A stretch of 64,000 nt of DNA from Elephas maximus indicus (GCF_024166365.1 NC_064821.1:54773093-54837092); one strand, 5' to 3'; counted from the stretch's first letter, positions 53,806 to 63,902 are shown. The notes: generated by a model not told the origin, from the letters alone. Numbers and translations: made by a program.

Positions 53806-53983
53806 TATTACTAAGGCAGCTGGTGTTTTAGTTACCTAGGGCTGCCATAGCAAAAGACAGCACAAGTGCGTGATTGTAAAGAGAGGAAATTAATTTTCTC
53901 ACGGTTCTGGAGGCTGGAAGTGTGAATTCAGGGTGCTCGCTCTAGGGGAAGGTCCTTCTTTGTCTCTTTCAGCTTCTAGTAAA

Positions 53984-54150
53984 AACCAAAAACCAAACCC
54001 GTTGCCTTCGAATTGATTCCTACTCATAGCGACCCTATACATCAGAGTAGAACTGCCCCATAGAGTTTCCAAGGAGCACCTGGTGGATCTGAACTGCCAG
54101 CCTTTGGTTAGCAGCCATAGCACTTAACCACTACACCACCAGGGTTTCCT
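53984..54150 (-). repeat. AfroSINE in the outer LTR
   Basis: Complete reversed unit. The target TCAGCTTCTAGTA is duplicated on both sides (about 53970-53982 and 54151-54163). Confidence 0.93.
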
Positions 54151-54514
54151 CAGCTTCTAGTAGCTGCAGAAAATCCTCAGCACACCCTGGGCTTATAGGC
54201 TTATCTGCCTCCGCTCCTCTGGGTGTGTCTTTCTGTGTCTATTTTCTGTTTTCATAAGACACCACTCCAAAGGGATTAGGCTTAGGAACCACCCTGTTCC
54301 AGTATGACCTCATTAACACAACAACAAAAAACCCTTCTATTTCCAAAGCAGTTGGGAGCTGAGTTGATTCCAGCTAACGGTGATCCCATGTGTGTCAGAA
54401 TAGAACTGTGCTCCATAGGGTTTTCAACGGCTGACTTTTCAGAAGTAGATCACCAGGCCTTTCTTCAGAGGTGCCTCTGGGTGGACTTGAACCATCAGCC
54501 TTTCAGTTAGTAGC

Positions 54515-56059
54515 TGTCTTAGTTATCTAGTGCTGCTATAACAGGAATACCACAAGTGGATGGCTTTAACAAACAGAAATTTATTTTCTCACAGTTTGTT
54601 GTCCTTAAGTGGTTGGTTCCGGCTCATAGCGACCCTATGTGCAACAGAACGAAACACTACCTGGTCCTGCACTATCCTACCCTCACAATTGTTGTTATGC
54701 TTGAGCCCATTGTTGCAGCCACTGTGTCAATCCATCTCACTGACCATCTACTTTAACAAGCATAATGTCCATCTCCAGGGACTGATGCCTCCTGATAACA
54801 TGTCCAAAGTATAGGAGACATAGTCTCACCATCCTTGCTTCTAAAGAGCATTCTGCTTGTACTTCTTCCAAGACAGATTTGTTTGTTCTTCCGGCAGTCC
54901 ATGGTATATTCAATATTCTTTGCCAACACCATAATTCAAAGACATCAATTCTTACTGGGTATTCCTTATTCATTGTCCAGCTTTCGCATGCATAGGAGGC
55001 GGCTGAAAACACTATGGCTTGGATCAGGTGCAACTTAGTCCTCAAGGTGACGTCTTTGCTTTTCAACACTTTAAAGAGGTCTTTTGCAGCAAATTTGCCC
55101 GATGCAATGCGTCTTTTGATTTCTTGACTGTTGCTTCCATGAGTGTTGATTGTGGATCAGAGTAAAATGAAATCCTTAACAACCTCAATCTCTTCTCTAT
55201 TTATCATGATGTTGCTTATTGGTCCAATTGTAAGGATTTTTGTTTTCTTTATGGTGAGGTGTAATCCAGACTGAAGGCTGTGGTCTTTGATCTTCATCAG
55301 TAAGTGCTTCAAATCCTCTTCACTTTCAGCAAGCAAGGTTGTGTCATCTGCATAACGCAGGTTGTTAATGAGTCTTCCTCCAATCCTGATGCCCCGTTCT
55401 TCATATAGTCCAGCTTCTCGGATTCTTTGCTCAGCATACATATTGAATAGGTATGGTGAAAGGATACAACCCTGACACACACCTTTCCTGACTTTAAACC
55501 ATGCAGTATCCCCTTGTTCTTTTCAAATGACTGCCTCTTGATCCATGTACATATTCCTCACGAGCACAGTTAAGTGTTCTGTAATTCCCATTATTTGAAG
55601 TATGATCCACACGTAATTTGTTATGATCCTTAGTATAGTCAATAAAACACAAGTAAACATCTTTCTGGTATTCCCTGCTTTCAGCCAGGATCCATCTGAA
55701 ATCAGTACTGATATCCCTCGTTCCACATTGTCTTCTGAATCTGCCTTGAATTTTTGGCAGTGCCCTGTTTATGTACTGCTGTAGCCACTTTTGAATGACT
55801 TTCAGCAAAATTTTAATTTGTGTGATATTCATGATGTTGTTCGATAATTTCCACTTTCTGTTGGATCACCTTTCTTGGGAATAGGCATAAATGTGGATTT
55901 CTTCCAGTCGGTTGGCCAGGTAGCTGTCTTCCAAATTTCGTGGCATGGACGAGCGAGCACTTCTAGCACTGGATCCATTTGTTGAAACATCTCAATTGGT
56001 ATTCCATCAGCTCCTGGAACCTTCCACGTTTTGGGGAGAACACAATTCAATCCATGACA
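54515..56059 (-). repeat. Solo LTR inside the SINE, itself split
   Basis: Starts TGTCTTAGTTATCTAGTG and ends TTCAATCCATGACA, with flanks GTAGC (54510-54514) and GCAGC (56060-56064), a 5-bp duplication with one change. Only the first about 80 bp and last about 36 bp of the LTR remain around the RTE, so about 400 bp were lost. Confidence 0.87.
54595..56023 (-). mobile_element. 5'-truncated RTE LINE, innermost in the nest
   Basis: Reversed tail ('ggttggttccggctcatagc') through 3' region to the reverse transcriptase part. It ends where the sequence reads 'cagctcctggaacctt' (the NKVPG region). The minus-strand frame shows YADDTTLLAESEEDLKHLL and RIDVFELWCWQRILNIPWTA, with several stops and shifts. 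Confidence 0.9.
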
Positions 56060-56195
56060 GCAGCCCAGCTTATTAACCAATTGCACCACCCAAGGACTCC
56101 TTTCCAAATTTTCAGACAGGGTCATATTTACAAGTTCAGGGGTTAGAACTTCAACATAACTTTTGGAGGGACACAATTCAACTCAAAACAGCTGG

Positions 56196-57077
56196 GAACA
56201 ATGAAACTGGGATGCGAACTTGGGCCCTTCAGACTTCAGGGCTTCTGATTTTGACCAGGCCACAATACAGCCTTCCTAGCTACCCAGAGCTCAATAAAAA
56301 CAGAGGATTTACAGACACCGTCAAGGAGCCAAATAACCTAGAAGCCTCTGTTTTTCTACAGGGGCAGTATTTCTAACACACCATCATTTAATCACAAGGC
56401 ACAAATCTCTCACTTGGCCCAGGAAATGATATTGTAAGTCAGAAGTTATCAGGGTGTTTTACTTTCTGTTTTTGAAATTAAAATGGATTACATGGAATTG
56501 GGTTTCAAGAGTTTGACACGCCCTCTGAGATAACTGCGGCACCCTGGGTTGGGGTGGGGGAAGTTCAATCAAGACGTGGCCATCTCTGCTCCTGTGGATC
56601 TGAACATCAGCTTTGCTCTCAGCTTAATATTTCTTTACTGAGAGATCGAATAACTGCAACATCTGATTTCTGAAGCCTGGTGGGTCATGGGACTGTTCCA
56701 GCTCCTGGCCGGCTTGGGTTTCATTGATGGCCATCTGGTAGTGACCAAATTTGTGTCTTGTGTTCATGTGAACGACAAGAGTTTGAGTAAAGACCAGCAC
56801 AAAGGAGGGGTGCTCAGACCCACCTATAAAGCTGACTAGCTGGGCAGCTGGCTAGAGAAACTGACATCCTGGGGTAAGGGCAGGCTGGCTCACAGCCTCA
56901 GTAGTCAAGGGGCAGGCTGTGGGAGGGTGTCAGGGGCTGCAAGCCTTCAGGTCCAGCAGGACAGCTTAGATTTTGCACACTCTGCCTGGATTGCCATCTC
57001 TTGCTAATTCAGTCATTTATTTATTCATTCAACAAATATTCTTGAGGGCCTGCTCTGTGATGGAGTTCCAGGGAGGT
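56196..57077. other. No gene or confident repeat
   Basis: Apparently single-copy intergenic sequence. A trace 'ttcattcaacaaatattctt' at about 57025 is L2/MIR-like. Confidence 0.45.
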
Positions 57078-57433
57078 GTTGGGGAAGAATATTGAATATA
57101 TTACGGACTGCCAAAAGAGTGAACAAACCTGTCTTAGAAGAACTACAACCAGAATACTCCTTAAAAGCAAGGATGGCAAGAGTATGTCTCACATACTTTG
57201 GAAATGTTGTCAGGAGGGAACAGTCTCTAGAGAATGACATCATGCTTAATAGAGGGTCAGCAAAAAAGAGGAAGACCCTCAATGAGATTGATTGACACAG
57301 TGGCTGCAACAATGGGCTCAAGCATAAAATGATTGCGAGGATGGCACAGGACCCGGCAATGTTTCGTACTGTTATACATAGGGTCGCTATGAGTTGGAAC
57401 CAACTCAATGGCACCTAACAGCAACAACAACAA
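57078..57433 (+). mobile_element. RTE LINE 3' fragment
   Basis: From 'gaagaatattgaatatatta' through 'gaagaactacaaccagaata' and 'gacacagtggctgcaacaat' to the tail 'ggcacctaacagcaacaaca'. 5'-truncated and non-coding. Confidence 0.9.
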
Positions 57434-57434
57434 T

Positions 57435-57547
57435 CTTCACAGGAGAAGATAGCCAGGTCTTTTCTCTAGCTGAGCTGCTGGTGAGTTCTAATCCATGACC
57501 CTTCAGTTAGCAGCTGAGCGCTTAACTGTTGTGCCACCAGGACTCCT
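57435..57547 (-). repeat. AfroSINE fragment, minus strand
   Basis: Middle block 'agatagccaggtcttttctc' and reversed head 'ccttcagttagcagctgagc' to 'ccaccaggactcc'. The tail is missing and it abuts the RTE tail. Confidence 0.78.
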
Positions 57548-57559
57548 CAGGGCCATGCT

Positions 57560-57640
57560 CTAGAACTGCTCAATCAGAAGCTCTAGGGTTTGTGCCTGAG
57601 CAGCTGCATTTTAGGAGCCTCCAGGTATGTTTGAGAACTT
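57560..57640 (+). repeat. Old hAT (MER-type) fragment
   Basis: 'cagaagctctagggtttgtg' 'cctgagcagctgcattttag' resembles a common non-autonomous hAT remnant. Confidence 0.45.
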
Positions 57641-57709
57641 CCCCATATATTGATTCAGATCCATTTCCATGTTATTTCTCTCTTTTATTCTAGCTGACCA
57701 GGGTAGAAT

Positions 57710-57894
57710 AAGCAAGACCAAACCCATTGCTGTCAAATGGATTCCAACTCAAAGCAACCCTGTAAGACAGAATGGAACTGTCCCATAGGGCTTCCAAGGC
57801 TGTAAATCTTTACAGAAGTGGACTGCCACATTTTTATTCTGCTGATTGGGTGGTGGGTTAGAACCAGTTAACCACTGCGCTACTAGGGCTCTTT
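57710..57894 (-). repeat. AfroSINE, minus strand, with TSD
   Basis: 'ctgtcaaatggattccaact', 'agaagtggactgccacattt', reversed head to 'actagggctct'. TGACCAGGGTAG is present before (about 57696-57707) and after (57895-57906). Confidence 0.88.
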
Positions 57895-57906
57895 GACCAG
57901 GGTAGC

Positions 57907-58655
57907 GTCAGCCATAATTCACCTCTCTTGGAAAATCATTTTGAGTTTTTCTTGAAGCACTTTTTCAGTCATTTCCTGCCACTGAAAGGAGACTTCATCT
58001 AGGTGGAATTTGGCCGCGTTGTTCTGTTCACAGGTAGAAGGGATTGGTCTGAAAATGGTAAGGGGTGGGGGGCAAGGGGAGACAGTTCAGATTTGCCTGT
58101 CTTTTCCTCGAGACACTCCATCCCCTAGTCATACCCACTGGGACAATGACTGGTCCACAGCCTGACAGTTACAGGAGCTGTAATTAAGGAAGAACAAAAG
58201 AACGAATAAACATCACTTTTTTTATATATTGTACTTTGGATGGTTTTCAGAGGAAATTAGTTTCTCGTTGAATAATTAAGACACATGTTGTTTTGTGACA
58301 TTGGCTGCCAACACCACTACATGTTAAAACTGTCCCCTTCTCGACTTTGGGTTCCCCATCAGCAGAGACTAAATGTCACTTTTGACTGAGTCAGTCGACA
58401 GGATAGCAACAGGTTTATTTATTTATTTTTTGTTTGAGTAGGAAAGCAAGGAGCAGAAGGCTGGTAGGGTTGGTAATAGCCTTTCCCTAGCACATGGAAG
58501 AAAACCTCAAAACAAAATTGCTCATTCCACCCTGTCCCTTCCCCAATCTCCATCTCCCACCCCCCAGAAGTGGTGGTCCCCTCAATTTACTCTTTCTACT
58601 TTGTGGTCTTCGACAGAGAGGCCTAGAGATTTGGGTGGGGGTGGTTGGTGGGGGG
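57907..58655. other. No gene; simple tracts
   Basis: No confident repeat. A T/A-rich tract (about 58413-58433) and a G-rich tract (58637-58660) lie near the following SINE. Confidence 0.45.
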
Positions 58656-58855
58656 GGCGCCCTGGTGGCACTTTGGTTAAGCGCTGACTGCTAACTGAAA
58701 GGCTGGAGGTTGGAACTAGCGGCTCCGGGAGAAGACCTGACTATCTGCTTCCATTAGAGATGACAGCCTAGAAAACCCCACGGAGCGGTTCTACTCTGTC
58801 ACATGGGGTCACTATGAGTCATCCATTCGACGGCACCTAAGAACAACAAAAGGTA
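58656..58855 (+). repeat. AfroSINE, plus strand
   Basis: 'cgccctggtggcactttggt', 'gactgctaactgaaaggctg', 'ctatctgcttccattagaga', tail ending 'acggcacctaagaacaac'. Ends about 200 bp before the CpG island. Confidence 0.9.
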
Positions 58856-59189
58856 GGGGAACACTAACCTCCAAGCTTCTCCTGAGTCCAATTAGCCCCC
58901 GACCCCTGTCCACAGCCATGAGCAAAAGTGATGGAAAGGATAAGGATCCTCGAGTCAAATCCCCTCTCTGCTCCTTCCTCATTGTAAAACCTCGGGCCAC
59001 TTGGGTAACCTCTGAGACTCGTTTCCCCATCTGTGAAGTGGGGCTGTAGGCTTCTAAATGCAAGGTCAAAACGCCCCCGGGCACTGAGCCTGGTGGTAAC
59101 CCGGTAGAGAGTCCCTTCCAGCGGCCCCCACGCTCCCGGCTGCAGCCGCGCAAGCCACGCCCCTCATCGGCCCCGCCTGGCCCGGCGGC

Positions 59190-59203
59190 GTTGCTATGGC
59201 GAC
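59190..59203 (+). promoter_or_regulatory. RFX X-box motif
   Basis: GTTGCTATGGCGAC is an imperfect palindrome of the form GTTGC-N4-GCGAC. It fits the X-box bound by RFX factors (half-sites GTTGC and GYAAC) with one change in the second half-site. Lies in the centre of the CpG island. Confidence 0.7.
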
Positions 59204-59204
59204 G

Positions 59205-59361
59205 TGCGTACACAGGCCGGGCGGGCGCGCGGGTGCGGGCTGCGGACTGGAGACTCCGCGGGAGCGCGGCCGGGCGGGCTCGCCCGCGAGCGGGCCCCGC
59301 GCCTCCCGAGCCGGCAGGGCTCCCGGCAGAGGACGCAGGGTAGGCTTCTTCCTGGGGCCAG
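59205..59361 (+). other. Candidate first exon ending at a strong donor
   Basis: The sequence 'gggccaggtgagtgcggg' gives the donor CCAG|GTGAGT with the last exon base at 59361. A weaker donor GG|GTAGGC lies at about 59340. The start shown is arbitrary within the island. An ATG at 59195 opens an Arg/Gly/Pro-rich frame that looks like translated GC-rich DNA, so the exon is most likely non-coding. Confidence 0.5.
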
Positions 59362-59500
59362 GTGAGTGCGGGACTAGAGGAGGCAACGGGCCGAGACCAG
59401 GGACAGACAGGGGTAGGTCCTACGAGGTTAAGGGGCCGCATCCGGGGCCCGGACTCTTCTCCGATCCAGGCTGCGGTCCCAGGGTCACCCCAGCGGAAAC

Positions 59501-60087
59501 ATTTGAAGCCTACGTGCATCCCTCCACCCCACTTCCGGGGTTACCCTAGGCCCACCCCTCTTTGGCACCTGCTGCTCTTGGGTGCCCTGGGGAGTAACAC
59601 CTGGGATTGGGAGGAGCACCCTCTGCTTCGCCTGGTTTAATGACACACCCATTTATAACCTTGAGAACAGCTCCCAGGCCACTTAAAACCTTGCGACCCT
59701 CAAAAGAGACTTTGCTCCTTTAGCCCAATTCTGACCCATCCCAAGTGGTCGGGGAGGGGGATGTAGATGAACGAAGCTGTTTTGCTCTTTCCTATGTCTG
59801 GTGCTGTGTGGTACTGACTAAGAACTAATTTAGAGTTCAACACATTCAAGTCACTTTCTGCAGTGTTTTCAGGCAGAATAGTGATGGCACAGGGCAAAAG
59901 GAAGGTGGAGAAATACTGACCAACCCAGACAGCTAAAGAAATCGAATTTACCTTTGCAAGGAATCATCTAGGATAGATACTGAAGGGAAAAATGAGTTAC
60001 CACCAAAGATTCCTAGCCAGCTGGCTTGACTGACTTGCTTTTAGGTTTCATTTTGCATTTTCATTCATTCAGCAAATATTTGTTGTT
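59501..60087. other. No gene; intronic sequence of the next gene
   Basis: No repeat recognised except 'attcattcagcaaatattt' at about 60064, the edge of an L2-like repeat. 'acttccgggg' at 59531 is an ETS-type core. Confidence 0.45.
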
Positions 60088-60395
60088 GTTGTTGCCTACG
60101 GTGAAACCAAACATCGCCTTGCCTGCACCAGCCTCGTGATTGGTTATAGATTAATCATTGTTTCTTTGTGTTCTATAGGGTTTTCATTGGCTGATTTTCA
60201 GAAGTTGATCGCCAGGCCTTTCTTTCTAGTCTTTCTTAGTTTGGAAGCTGTGCTGAAACCTGTTCAGCATCATAGTAACATGCAAGCCTCCACTGACAGA
60301 CGGGTGGTAGCTATACATGAGGCGCATTGGCTGGGAATCCAACCTAGGTCTCCCGAATAACGGTGAGAATTCTACCAATGTATCACCAATTGCCT
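60088..60395 (-). repeat. tRNA-Gly-headed SINE, minus strand
   Basis: Reversed tail is worn, but the body 'gttgatcgccaggcctttct' 'ctttcttagtttggaagctg' is clear. The reversed head 'ggtgagaattctaccaatgt' 'atcaccaattgcc' follows. It splits an L2-like repeat that resumes with 'agagcacctattatgtgtca'. Confidence 0.87.
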
Positions 60396-60762
60396 CACCA
60401 AGTGTTTACAGAGCACCTATTATGTGTCAGGTGCTACTCTGGGTGCTGGAGATGGAGTAACGAACAAAACCATCAGTTGACGAGGGCCTGAAATTTTACT
60501 CTACTTGCAAACTAACTTTAACCTGCTAGTTTCATACATGTTGACAGAAGAAACAAGATTCTTAGGTCAGATACAAAGGATGGCATAGCAGGTAGAACAG
60601 GCAGAATGAGCTTCGTGTTTGAATTAGTTCCCCTTGTCCCAAAAGTCTCTTGGGAGATGCAGAACAGCCCAGGTAGATGCTGTGTACACAGTGGGTCTGC
60701 AGCCCAGCTGAGGAGCCTGAGCCAGGAAAACTCAGTCTTACAGGGGCTGCTGGTAAACCTGC
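60396..60762. other. L2-like remnant then unassigned
   Basis: 'tatgtgtcaggtgctactct' 'gggtgctggagatggagtaa' is an L2-like trace. Nothing else is recognised. Confidence 0.4.
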
Positions 60763-61051
60763 CTTCATTTCTTAGTGCTGCTATGATAGAAATACCACAA
60801 GTGAGTGGCTTTAATGAACGGAAATTCATTTTTCTCACTAGGAGGATAGAAGTCTGAATTCAGGGAACTGGCTCTAGGGAAAAGTCTTTCTCTCTCTGTT
60901 GGCTCTGGAGGAAGACCCTTATCTCTTTTCAGCTTCTGTTTCTCCTCAACATAGCAAAGAAAGTCGTATTACCAAATGGAATTACATCCACAGGTAAAGG
61001 GGTTTAGGATTTACAACACATACTTTTAGAGGACACAGGCAATCCATAACA
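60763..61051 (-). repeat. MaLR-type LTR, internally deleted
   Basis: 'ttcttagtgctgctatgata' 'gaaataccacaagtgagtgg' to 'cacaggcaatccataaca'. About half the usual length; the middle is missing. Confidence 0.78.
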
Positions 61052-61099
61052 CTGCCCAATGTTTGCCCTGTAAGGAGACATTGTTGTTATTATTAGTTG

Positions 61100-62581
61100 C
61101 AGGGATGGATTACCCAATAAGCAAGGTAAGCATGTATCCAGGGCATCAACAAAACAGAGGCACCAGTTGTCCAAAGGAAACACCCATAGATGCCAACCAG
61201 ACAGGACACAAGGAAAAGTGAGCTGGCAGAGCACTAAATGAAATTGATACCAGCTCCAATGCATGACCCCCACATGTCTGTCAGTTTGTCCTACTGTGGG
61301 GGCTTGCGTGTTGCTGTGATGCTGGAAGCTATACCACCGGTATTCAGATACCAGCAGAGTCACCCATGGAGGACAGGTTTCAGCTGAGCTTCCAGACTAA
61401 GACAGACTAGGAAAAAGGACCTGGCAGTCTACTTCTGAAAAGCATTAGCCAGTGAAAACCTTATGAACAGCAGCAGAACATTGTCTAATATAGTGCTGGA
61501 AGATGACTGCCCTGCTCCCCGGTTGAAAGGCACTCAAGCACAACAACGACTGTAGGGATGGCTCAGGACCAGGCAGTGTTTCATTCTGTTGTGCATAGGG
61601 TTGCTATGAGTCGGAACCGACTCGGCACCTAACAACAACCACCACCACTGATGCATGAGAATGTGCCAGCTGGAAATAAAGTTCACGCAGGGTCACAAGG
61701 ACACCCGTGAGCACGGTTGTTTAAGCTATGAGGCCCCTACCACTTCAACACCTTCATTGACATATGTCTCCTAAAGCACCCTCCCTTGTAATTGAAACTC
61801 CTTATCTTGACGAGCCTCTTGGGAGTATACAATTTCTTTCTAATAAACAAGAGTTGGGGGTGGGCTGTCGAGTTTAACTCTTGCTACATTCACCCAGTAT
61901 GCAACTGAACCTAACAAGAGCAGTTACTGGGCAAGGGCGGATTATATTAATAGATAACAGGTCTGTAACACATTTTCAGAGAACCGCTTTGTGTATCCAC
62001 ATCTGCTGATCCAGCAGCGCTATCCAGGAGGGCCAGCAGTGCTCTTTGCCATGAAACAAACACGGGGTAAACAGTCAATGGGAGCTCTGGTCCCACATGA
62101 TGCACAAAAGCAAGGGAACTCGAATAAGTCAACCATTGTAGTGAATTCAACCAAGTTACTTTTTATGTACAGAGTTATGTCCTAAGTTTTGTAAACAATC
62201 ATATTTATAACTTTTAATTTTAAAACATGTTTGGCATACACACAGATGCAGTCTAGCATAATTTAATATAATCCTAACATAAGTAATAACTTTCTATAAT
62301 ACTAACATAGCAAATGCCGAAAAATTACTGGAAATATTAATGTATATTTAACATGAGAGGTTTTAATTTATGTATCAAGCGAGTTTTGTTTTTTACTATC
62401 TGTTGCGCAATACACGGTGCTTGATACTACTCTCTGTATGCTAATAAACAGGGTATAATAAAAAAAATTTTTTTTTTATATGTATAACTCACAAATCCCA
62501 TTCGAAGGCATGAGTAAGGAGAGGAGGGGGCACCACAGATTATCAGTGTTTAGGGCCCTCATATCCCTTAATCTGGCCCTG
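61100..62581 (+). mobile_element. hAT-like DNA transposon inserted in the RTE tail
   Basis: Ends CAGGGATGGATTA (61100) and, in reverse complement at the right end, CAGGGCCAGATTAA (to 62581). Flanks ATTAGTTG (61092-61099) and GTTAGTTA (62582-62589) form an 8-bp duplication with two changes. About 1.1 kb of its own sequence is A/T-rich with no transposase frame. It contains an RTE-derived insertion. Confidence 0.62.
61266..61651 (+). mobile_element. Internally deleted RTE-derived element
   Basis: RTE 5' end ('catgtctgtcagtttgtcct' to 'ggttgaaaggcactcaa') is joined directly to the RTE 3' end ('aacaacgactgtagggatgg' to 'cggcacctaacaacaac'). ATGCATGA occurs on both sides. About 2.8 kb of coding body is absent. 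Confidence 0.85.
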
Positions 62582-63285
62582 GTTAGTTACCATGGGGTTG
62601 GCACAGGCTCATGGCAATCTTGTGTATAACAGAACAAAACGTTGTCAGGTCTTGTACTATCTTCTGATTGTTGGTATGTTTAAGTCCACTGCTGTGGCTA
62701 TGGCGTCAAGCCATCTCATTGAGGGTTTCCCTTGTTTTTTTTTGGTCCTCTGCTTTACCACATATGATGCCCTTTTTTTAGAGATTGGTCTTTCCTGATG
62801 ACATGTCCGAAGTAAGTGAGTCAAAATCTCATGATCCTCACTTCTAAGGAGCATTCTGGCTGCATTCGTTCTAACACTGAATTTGTTCATTCTTCTGGCA
62901 GTCCATAGTACATTCAGTATCCTTTGCCAACACCACAATTCAAATACATCAATTCTTCTGTCTTCCTCTTTCATTGCCCAGCTTTCGCACACATATGAGG
63001 CAATTGAAAAGATCATGGCTTGGGTCAGGCATATCTTAGTCATCAAAGTGACATCTTTGCTTTTTAAAAATTTAAAGAGTTTTTTTTGCAGATTTTCCCA
63101 GTGCAGTATGTCATTTGATTTCTTGACTGTTTCTTCCGTGGACACTGATTGTTGATCCAAGTAGAATGAAATTGTTGACAACTTCAATTTTTTCTCCATT
63201 TATCATGATATTGTTTATCGGTCCAGTTGTAAGGTTTTTGTTTTCTTCACGTTCACACAATCCGTACTGAAAGTTTTATCTTTAT

Positions 63286-63567
63286 TATAAACAAATCTGC
63301 CCTCTGCCCTGGAAGGGCACACTATCTTCCCAGGCTGTTTGTCATACATTCTTGGAAAGGTTATCCAGAACACAGTCAATGAGTTTGCTCAGAAGATGGA
63401 TAATGACACAAGAGACCCATGGAGAATAGTTTCCCAGCAAAGCAACACAGTCGGCTCTCTTAAAGCATATATCATAGTGAGGGGGAAACAAATAGCAAAC
63501 ACATAACTAAATAAAGGAACAAGATAAATTGCAGTAAGATATGTTAGCTAGAAAGTGAAGGTGACAG
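63286..63567. other. Unassigned, L2-like trace
   Basis: Possibly one half of an old repeat that resumes after the SINE at 63903 ('aggacgtctttagccagggt' 'ggtcagggaag'). Not certain. Confidence 0.35.
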
Positions 63568-63902
63568 GTTGTTGTTAGCTGCTGTTGAGTCGGCCTCCGA
63601 CACATGGCGACCCCATGCACAATGGAGCAAAATGCAGCCAGGTCCGGCACCATCCCTATGATCAGTTGCACATTGTACCATTTTGATCCAGAGGGTTTTC
63701 ATTGGCTGAGTTTTGGAAGTAGATCTCCAGGCCTTTCTTCCTAGTCCATCATAGTCTGGAAGCTCTGCTGAAACCTGTTCAGCATCAGAGCAACACGCAA
63801 GCATGCTGGCGGCTGTGCATGAGGTACCTTGGCTGGGAATTGAACCCCGGTCTCCTGCACGGAAGGCGAGAATTCTACCACTGAACTGCCATTGCCCCTA
63901 AA
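63568..63902 (-). repeat. tRNA-Gly-headed SINE, minus strand, complete
   Basis: The clearest copy. Reversed tail 'gttgttagctgctgttgagt', body 'agatctccaggcctttcttc' and 'agtctggaagctctgctgaa'. Reversed tRNA-Gly(GCC) head has B box 'gggaattgaaccccg' and 'ggcgagaattctaccactga' 'actgccattgcc'. Confidence 0.93.

Larger units (their letters stand above)
54345..56101 (-). repeat. AfroSINE split by an LTR
   Basis: Left part 54345-54514 (reversed tail, 'gtagatcaccaggcctttct', 'tcagcctttcagttagtagc'). Right part is about 56060-56101 ('gcagcccagcttattaacca' to 'caaggactcc'). 'atttccaaag' before and 'tttccaaatt' after mark its own insertion into the outer LTR. Confidence 0.88.
53824..56190 (-). repeat. 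Outer MLT-like LTR of a four-level nest
   Basis: Starts TGTTTTAGTTACCTAGGG and ends AATTCAACTCAAAACA, flanked by the perfect 5-bp duplication GCTGG (53819-53823 and 56191-56195). LTR sequence is found at 53824-53982, about 54151-54344 and 56102-56190, separated by two inserted SINEs. One of those SINEs contains further insertions. Confidence 0.88.
59060..59500 (+). promoter_or_regulatory. CpG island promoter
   Basis: The only GC-rich, CpG-dense stretch in the window, strongest at 59150-59350 and free of repeats. Contains GC boxes ('ccacgcccct' at about 59155, 'ggccccgcctgg' at about 59170), an X-box at 59190 and no TATA box, as usual for a housekeeping or ciliary-type CpG promoter. From human gene order the next gene after TMEM51 is FHAD1 on the same strand, so this is probably its start. 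That link is inference. Confidence 0.8.
61083..63285 (-). mobile_element. RTE LINE 3' part, tail split by a hAT-like element
   Basis: The reversed RTE tail starts at 61083 ('ttgttgttattattagttg') and resumes at 62590 ('ccatggggttggcacaggct' 'catggcaatc'). It then runs back through the C-terminal coding region to about 63285. The minus-strand frame keeps FELWCWQRILNVLWTARRMN but is broken. Confidence 0.82.

Noticed and set aside
53824..56190. A proviral endogenous retrovirus with internal genes between two LTR pieces
   Set aside because: The LTR pieces are parts of single LTRs separated by SINEs and an RTE. No gag, pol or env sequence of retroviral type lies between them.
58812..59519. 235-codon minus-strand open frame across the CpG island
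   Set aside because: Low-complexity Pro/Arg/Ala-rich translation of GC-rich DNA, running into an AfroSINE. No domain and no supporting splice sites.
59196..59549. 117-codon plus-strand frame starting in the X-box
   Set aside because: Arg/Gly-rich frame crosses the predicted splice donor and shows no protein-like features.
63568..63902. Possible tRNA-Gly gene
   Set aside because: The tRNA-like part is fused to a SINE body and tail and has arm mismatches. The same unit occurs at five other sites.
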